DNA of 64,000 nucleotides from contig DASXVS010000079.1 in NCBI GenBank assembly GCA_036504095.1, positions 1 through 64,000 of the forward strand. Direction: 5' to 3'. Origin of the DNA: Armatimonadota bacterium. Its GTDB lineage: Bacteria > Armatimonadota > DTGP01 > JAKQQT01. The notes beneath the pieces are model-generated. The model was not told where the DNA came from, did not search any database, and saw only the letters and a list, made by a program, of their open reading frames with translations. The translations under genes and the position numbers were made by a program. Below are positions 59,154 to 64,000 of the stretch, piece by piece (positions within the stretch are counted from its first letter, which is position 1; the number at the start of each line of letters is the position of its first letter).

Positions 59154-60158
59154 CTATTCTGTTGTGTTGTCCGAGAATCGCATCCACGTGGTGTACTTCC
59201 ACGGGTCCGATTCCCGGATTTGGAACACCCTGGCTCCGCGGCCACGGGCCACCTTGGGATCGTCATCCTTCCGATTGTACGAGTAATATCCTATCGCGCC
59301 GTCATACCCCAGTTGGATGCCAAGCCAATCGCCAACGTAGTTGTTCACGTGGTCGTGGCCGCAGAATATCCCTTTCACATCGCCCCGCTCAAGTACGGCG
59401 GCCAAGAGGCCGCTATTCACGCGCGCGGGACATTCGTCCTCTCCGCGGTCGCCTTTGATCTTTATGGACTTGGCCATATCCGTGAATTCGCATAGCGGGA
59501 TGTGGAAGAACATCAAGCCCGGGATCTTGTGCCCGTACCGGGCTTCCATCCGCCTCGAAGTCTGCGTGTACCAGGCGATCTGGTCCGAGTGAATCCAGTC
59601 GTAGCCTGCAGCGGGGCCGTCCACGTACTCGTTCGAATCCAGCAGCCAAAGCGAGAATACGGCGTCTTTGCCCGTGTGGTCTTTGACCAGCAGGTTGGCG
59701 TTCCCGACGCCATGGATCGCCCTGGAGCCCCGGACATTGATATTGTACGGGTATGACTGGTAGACCTTGAAAACCTCTTCCTTGCCCATGTGGGTATTCG
59801 GAAAATGCTCCTGATCGTGGTTGCCGAAAACCATCGCCCACGGGATCTTCCGCTCTTCTACGGGGCGGGCAACCCAGGCAATCGCCTGCTTCACGTCTGC
59901 GACGCTCTTGCAGGTGTCACCGGCGATGCAGTCTCCCCCAATGATGACGACGTCCGGCTTTTCGGCGTCCAGGAGACGGCCCATTAGGGCCGTGGCCCGC
60001 GGATCCATCGTTGGGCCATCCTGGATGTCGGAATACATCATCACTTTGAAGGCGCCATACTCCCGGAACTCGAGCTCCGGTTTCGCGGCGCGGGCGGTCT
60101 GTGACATGGCAACGGTCAGCATAAGAGTAATCGCTCTCCGGAATGAGTTCGCTTTCGT
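59154..60158 (-). CDS. Exported metallophosphoesterase with a possible ACG start
   Basis: 334 residues if the start is the ACG at 60158, which has a GGGAGG Shine-Dalgarno five bases upstream and gives a full signal peptide (KANSFRRAITLMLTVAMSQTARA). The first ATG downstream (60122, 322 residues) leaves a short signal peptide and a poor ribosome-binding site. Calcineurin-like motifs: MMYSDIQDG (motif I, His replaced by Gln), GGDCIAG, VFGNHDQEHF, MFFHIPL and FCGHDHVNNY. Dinuclear metal phosphoesterase in the periplasm or outside; substrate unknown. Confidence 0.85.
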   Translation of the reverse strand, partial: TKANSFRRAITLMLTVAMSQTARAAKPELEFREYGAFKVMMYSDIQDGPTMDPRATALMGRLLDAEKPDVVIIGGDCIAGDTCKSVADVKQAIAWVARPVEERKIPWAMVFGNHDQEHFPNTHMGKEEVFKVYQSYPYNINVRGSRAIHGVGNANLLVKDHTGKDAVFSLWLLDSNEYVDGPAAGYDWIHSDQIAWYTQTSRRMEARYGHKIPGLMFFHIPLCEFTDMAKSIKIKGDRGEDECPARVNSGLLAAVLERGDVKGIFCGHDHVNNYVGDWLGIQLGYDGAIGYYSYNRKDDDPKVARGRGARVFQIRESDPWKYTTWMRFSDNTTE

Positions 60159-60429
60159 AACTACCTCCCATCGTCTCGGTCTGCTTCGTGGCGCGCGGAC
60201 AAAGGTTCGAGTATGGCGCAGATGCTCTGCAGTTGACTCAGGATATGAGCGGTTCGCGAGATGTGGCAATGGATGTCACAATCGTCGCTGAAAGGATATG
60301 CGAAGATCTCCCCGAATTGCTCCTTTCACCTGAACCTATGGCACGCTCGTGGAGTACTGTATGGTAGCAGCAGACCATCCTGTCGGCAGATTGTCGGCGC
60401 TGGGGTTGCCGCAACTCAGGATTCAGCGT

Positions 60430-63400
60430 ATGGCGGACATTTGGGAGATCAAGCTCTTCGGGTGGCTTCGGGCAACGAGGGGAAACTGTGTCGTCTCGCG
60501 CTTTCCTACCCGCAAATGTGCCTCGCTGCTGGCCGCGCTCGCCTACAACATCGATCGCCCCCATTCCCGCGAGGTGCTGACCGAAATGCTCTGGCCCGAC
60601 GCGGATCCGCAGGCTGCCCGCAATCGGTTCCGGGTCGCCCTGAGCTCGCTGCGCGCTCTGCTTGAGCCGGATGGAGTGCCCGCCGGAACCGTGCTCATCG
60701 CGGACCGGAGCGCCGTTGGGCTTAGCGCCGCGGAGGTAACCACGGATGTCCGCGAGTTCGAGGCCACCCTGGCCGCCGCCGGCGCCGCCTCCGGCGCAGA
60801 GCGCGAAGCGTGGTTCGCCCGGGCGGAGGCGTTCTATACCGCCGATCTGCTGACCGGCCATTACGACGAATGGATCGTGCCGGAACGGGAGCGCCTCGCG
60901 CTGGCCCGCCTCGAAGCCCTATGCGGACTCGCGATTGTCCGGCAGGAGTTGGGCGATATTGATGGCGCCATCGACGCCTGTCAGCGGGCTGTCGCCGCCG
61001 ATGGACTGCGCGAAGACGCACACCAACGCCTTATGTCGCTCTACCTGGCCAAGGGGGATACAACATCCGCACTTCGCCAGTACCGCGACTTAAGGCGCAA
61101 AACCCGGCGCGGGATCGGCCAACCGCCGTCTCCCGCCGCGCGCGCTTTGGCCGAGAGCATCCGCGCCCGTCTCCGGGACAAATCCCCGCCGCCCGCGCAG
61201 GCGGGCGCCCCCGATCCTATGACGAGGATCCCGCACCAGCCGCCGGCCGGCGCCCCGCCGCGCCTGCCCTCGAGCCTCACCAGTTTCTTCGGCCGAGACG
61301 GCGAGACGGCGCGGCTTGTGGCGCTGCTGTCCGGGGGCGAAACCCGATTGGTCACTCTCTCCGGGTCGGGAGGGTCGGGCAAGACGCGCCTTGCGGTAGA
61401 GGTGGCGAGGCTGCTGGAACCGGCGTATGCGGACGCGGTCTGGTTCGTTCCACTGGCAGAGCGGTTCGACGCGCGCCTTATCATCGACGCGATCTTCGAC
61501 GCCATGCGCTTGCGCCGTCTGCCGGGCACAGACCCCAAGGAACAGGTGATATCGGCGCTGGCCTCCCGGCCATCGCTGATGGTGTTGGACAATTTCGAGC
61601 ATCTGGTCCCCGATGGGGTCGCCGTTGTCCGCGATTTGCTGGAGCGCGCGCCTACGCTGCGCTGTCTCGTGACTTCACAGGTTCGTTTGCAGTTGTCCGG
61701 CGAACGGGAGATTCCACTGGCGCCGCTGGCCATTCCCATCCTGGAGGCGCCACCGGATCGGCTGCTGGACTGCCCCAGCGTCCTGCTATTTGTCGACCGC
61801 GCACAGGCGGTGCTCCCGGGTTTCGAGGTGAACGAGCGAAACGCCAGGGCGGTCAGCGAGATTTGCCGCCGTCTGGAAGGCATACCGCTGGCCATCGAAC
61901 TGGCCGCTGCGTGGGCGCACACCCTCACCCCTACGCAGATGATCGCCCGCCTGTCCAGCCGATTCGACCTGCTGGTCGCCCGTGACCGCGATGTATTCGA
62001 CCGCCATCGGGCGCTTCGGACTACGGTGGATTGGAGTTACGAACTCCTTCCGGTTCCGCTCCGCCGCTTCTTCACGCGGCTCTCCGTGTTCCATAACGGG
62101 TGGACACTTGACGCTGCGGAGTACGTCTGCCAGGAGCCTGACACACTGGATCACATCGCCGCGCTGAAGGAGCGATCGTTCCTGGTGGCGGAGGAACAGT
62201 GCGCCGAGATGGCGTTTTCCATGCTGGCGACGCTGCACGATTATGCCGCCCAGCATTTGCCGGACGCTGAAAGCGCCGTCCTCGCCCGGCGCCACGCTGA
62301 GTACTACCTCGATCTGTCTCTTCAGGCCGAGCCCGCCCTTCGGGGCGATCGGATGGAGGAATGGCTTGAGCGCCTGGAGTGCGCGCACGGGAACATTTTC
62401 GCCGCCCTGGCGTATTCGCTTGGTCCCACGGGAAATCCGGAGGTCGCGGCGAGGCTCGCGGCCGCTCTCGCGATGTTCTGGGAACACCGCGGCCGGCTGA
62501 GGGAGGGGCGGCACTTTCTGACCCGCGCCCTAGCACAAGTGGTCGAACCATCCGTGCGCCTCCGTGCCCTGAACGCCGCATCTCGTCTGGCGGTGGTGCA
62601 GGGCGACGCTATTGTGGGCGCCGACCATGGGGCGGAAGCACTTTGGATCGCGCGGGACCTGGGCGATGAACGTGAACAAGCCCTCGCCCTGCGCAACCTC
62701 GCGTACGTTGACTTCATCCGAGCCGACTACACCCATTCGATCGCGCTGCAAGAGCTCTCACTCGCGCTGTTCCGCAAGATCGATGATAAATGGGGAATGG
62801 CGGCGTCGATGGACGATCTGGGCAGCGTCGTGACTCGGACCGGGGACTACGAGCGGGCGCGCGCCCTGATGGAGGAAGCTCTGGCCCTGTACCGCGAGAT
62901 AGGCCACCGCGAGGGCCAGGGCTCGGCCCTGTACGGTCTTGGAGTGGTCGAGCGTGACCTTCTGGACTACACCTCAGCGCGGGAGTACCTCACTCAGACC
63001 CTCGCCGTGGCGGAGGAACTCAAAGACGTTCAGTGCATTGCGCTCGCCGCGACCGCACTGGGCAGCGTGGCGGCCCTCAGCGGCGATGCGCGGGAGGGCG
63101 GAGAACGGATCTCACAAGGCATTACGCTTTTCCGGGAACTTGGCGATTCGCGAGGCTTGTTCGTAGCGCTATATCACCTGGGCGCGACCGTCGAAAGGCG
63201 GACGGATCCTGAAGCGGCGGTCGCCACCCTGCGCGAGGGATTGCAGTTGGCCAACAAGGGTGGGGACCCCAGATATACGCTTTACAGCCTCGACGCCCTG
63301 GGTCTCGTCGCCGCGGACATGGGCCAGTTGGAGCGCGCGGCGCGCCTCCTGGGGAAGGGTGAAGCCTATCGCGTTGATCTCGGATACCCTTGGCCGCCTT

Positions 63401-63531
63401 ACATTCTGGATGATCGCGAGAGGACGCTCTCCGGGGTCCGGGCCGCGCTGCCCCCGGAAGCTCTGGACAGACAGTGGCGCGAAGGGGCGTCGATGTCCCT
63501 GGAAGATGCCATCCGCTATGCGTCCAGATAG
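60430..63531 (+). CDS. Large BTAD/NB-ARC/TPR regulator (SARP- or AfsR-like)
   Basis: 1033 residues from the ATG at 60430 (MADIWEIKLFG); an ATG at 60349 would add 27 residues. N-terminal DNA-binding winged helix (about 1-95: KCASLLAALAYNIDRPHSREVLTEMLWPD, RNRFRVALSSLRALLE) and BTAD helices (about 100-245). An AAA/NB-ARC domain has Walker A TLSGSGGSGKTRLAVEVARLL and Walker B PSLMVLDNFEHL, then GIPLAIELAAAWAHTL. TPR repeats fill the last third (ALRNLAYVDFIRADYTHSIALQELSLALF and similar). AfsR/LuxR-like ATP-regulated transcription factors have this layout. Target genes unknown; it may act on the divergent phosphoesterase. Confidence 0.9.
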   Translation: MADIWEIKLFGWLRATRGNCVVSRFPTRKCASLLAALAYNIDRPHSREVLTEMLWPDADPQAARNRFRVALSSLRALLEPDGVPAGTVLIADRSAVGLSAAEVTTDVREFEATLAAAGAASGAEREAWFARAEAFYTADLLTGHYDEWIVPERERLALARLEALCGLAIVRQELGDIDGAIDACQRAVAADGLREDAHQRLMSLYLAKGDTTSALRQYRDLRRKTRRGIGQPPSPAARALAESIRARLRDKSPPPAQAGAPDPMTRIPHQPPAGAPPRLPSSLTSFFGRDGETARLVALLSGGETRLVTLSGSGGSGKTRLAVEVARLLEPAYADAVWFVPLAERFDARLIIDAIFDAMRLRRLPGTDPKEQVISALASRPSLMVLDNFEHLVPDGVAVVRDLLERAPTLRCLVTSQVRLQLSGEREIPLAPLAIPILEAPPDRLLDCPSVLLFVDRAQAVLPGFEVNERNARAVSEICRRLEGIPLAIELAAAWAHTLTPTQMIARLSSRFDLLVARDRDVFDRHRALRTTVDWSYELLPVPLRRFFTRLSVFHNGWTLDAAEYVCQEPDTLDHIAALKERSFLVAEEQCAEMAFSMLATLHDYAAQHLPDAESAVLARRHAEYYLDLSLQAEPALRGDRMEEWLERLECAHGNIFAALAYSLGPTGNPEVAARLAAALAMFWEHRGRLREGRHFLTRALAQVVEPSVRLRALNAASRLAVVQGDAIVGADHGAEALWIARDLGDEREQALALRNLAYVDFIRADYTHSIALQELSLALFRKIDDKWGMAASMDDLGSVVTRTGDYERARALMEEALALYREIGHREGQGSALYGLGVVERDLLDYTSAREYLTQTLAVAEELKDVQCIALAATALGSVAALSGDAREGGERISQGITLFRELGDSRGLFVALYHLGATVERRTDPEAAVATLREGLQLANKGGDPRYTLYSLDALGLVAADMGQLERAARLLGKGEAYRVDLGYPWPPYILDDRERTLSGVRAALPPEALDRQWREGASMSLEDAIRYASR

Positions 63532-63587
63532 ATCCGCTCCGGACGGGATTTGTTCCCGCAATTAGCCGGCGATACCGCAATTGCTGA

Positions 63588-63607
63588 GAAAAATCTGTAG
63601 ATTTTTC
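63588..63607 (+). terminator. Short A/T hairpin after the BTAD regulator
   Basis: GAAAAATCT and AGATTTTTC pair with a two-base loop, ending in a run of T in the right arm. Weak terminator. Confidence 0.5.
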
Positions 63608-63688
63608 GTCGCTGCCAGTCTTTAACGCTCCTGCTAATGATGTGTTTGCGGTGGACGGGTATTCTACGTCTGCAGATCATTCACGTCC

Positions 63689-63707
63689 CAGGCGCGTGTG
63701 GCGCCTG
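63689..63707 (+). promoter_or_regulatory. Hairpin directly before the Shine-Dalgarno of the last gene
   Basis: CAGGCGC and GCGCCTG form a seven-base stem with a GTGTG loop. The AAGGAG ribosome-binding site begins at the next base (63708). The stem could set ribosome access, for example as a protein- or temperature-responsive element. Confidence 0.4.
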
Positions 63708-63721
63708 AAGGAGCATCATAA

Positions 63722-64000
63722 ATGGCGGTGTTTGAAAATACTATGGAGAAGGCCGGGCGATCGTTTGGCGCGGCCTCAACGGAGCAGCGCATCATTCCGC
63801 GGCGCCGCAGCCGCCGCGGTATAGGCTTCTGGCTGGACTGGGCCCCGATGATTGGGCTTGGACTGGCAATAGCAGTATCGGGCGTGCATTGCATCGGCGC
63901 CTCCTTATTTGGGAATCCGCCGGCGATGATTGCGCAGACCAATCGCGCCGGGCACAGTGTCAAAACCGCTCAAGCCCCGGACAGTAGCACGGGCATCCCT
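63722..64000 (+). CDS. Membrane protein N-terminus (partial, runs off right edge)
   Basis: ATG at 63722 with Shine-Dalgarno AAGGAG; 93 codons remain open to the window edge. A basic cytoplasmic segment (IIPRRRSRRGIGF) is followed by one hydrophobic helix (WAPMIGLGLAIAVSGVHCIG) and a polar Pro/Ser stretch. This is a single-pass or multi-pass membrane protein whose identity cannot be seen. It was missed by simple gene finding because it lacks a stop in the window. Confidence 0.65.
   Translation, partial: MAVFENTMEKAGRSFGAASTEQRIIPRRRSRRGIGFWLDWAPMIGLGLAIAVSGVHCIGASLFGNPPAMIAQTNRAGHSVKTAQAPDSSTGIP

Noticed and set aside
60238-60861. 207-residue minus-strand frame over the start of the BTAD regulator
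   Set aside because: Antisense to a conserved winged-helix domain, no ribosome-binding site.

Overview
High-GC (roughly 60-65% by eye), densely coded chromosomal window from a bacterium with an outer membrane (TolC-type channel, porin-like barrel, HlyD adaptor). The best guess is an Armatimonadota-like or related environmental lineage. The hints are a single prepilin-like protein ending in a CDGH-type motif, a dockerin-like end on a secreted subtilase, GH127 and GHL10 glycosidases, a UroD-family/FAD-oxidoreductase pair and many short palindromic intergenic repeats. There is no rRNA, no tRNA I can recognise and no CRISPR array, so the taxonomic call is inference.

Layout. 1-44: the N-terminus of a probable transposase leaves the window on the left. 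218-5494: secreted clan GH-A glycosidase, rsmA, a SUKH-domain gene sitting between rsmA and a duplicated scrap of the rsmA 3' end, then def and an M29 aminopeptidase on the minus strand. 5591-10364: metal-uptake operon (CPLC-motif protein, porin-like barrel, solute-binding protein, ATPase, permease with a long Pro/Ala-rich N-terminal extension). 10361-11325 (minus): nucleotidyltransferase coupled to a 45-residue membrane protein too short for routine gene calling. 11499-13813: ECF sigma factor, zinc-type anti-sigma factor and RseB/LolA-like lipoprotein with a candidate self-recognised promoter. 13957-18064: hibernation factor hpf, PPi-type phosphofructokinase, folE, a secreted protein and an SDR.

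18204-31912 is one long minus-strand run. In transcription order it holds a GcvH-like/PAS fusion that lacks the lipoyl lysine, the Nfn-type flavoprotein pair nfnA/nfnB, an O-methyltransferase, a glycosyltransferase, and a secreted amidase fused to a PQQ-type propeller. It continues with a compact cassette (S26 peptidase-GNAT fusion, HprK-like kinase, PqqD-like protein, lipoprotein), then ispDF, an alpha/beta hydrolase and a prepilin-like protein. 32004-39058 (minus): a MacAB/TolC-type export operon with two extra secreted proteins, three of its products carrying Gly/Arg-rich tracts. 39478-47199: metal-binding small protein, subtilase, GHL10 and GH127 glycosidases, DUF1003 membrane protein. 47291-51363 (minus): four oxidoreductases (AKR, Old Yellow Enzyme, MDR, DODA-type dioxygenase). 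51476-57776 (plus): UroD-family protein, small membrane protein, FAD oxidoreductase, Ca-type P-ATPase. 57878-64000: two secreted minus-strand proteins, a large BTAD/NB-ARC/TPR regulator and the start of a membrane protein cut by the window edge.

The most unusual items are: the S26-GNAT/HprK-like/PqqD cassette without an obvious precursor peptide; the GcvH-PAS fusion that cannot be lipoylated in the usual way; the SUKH gene bracketed by rsmA ends; ispDF and a phosphoesterase whose best starts are non-canonical codons; the metal permease extension; and the 45-residue membrane protein.
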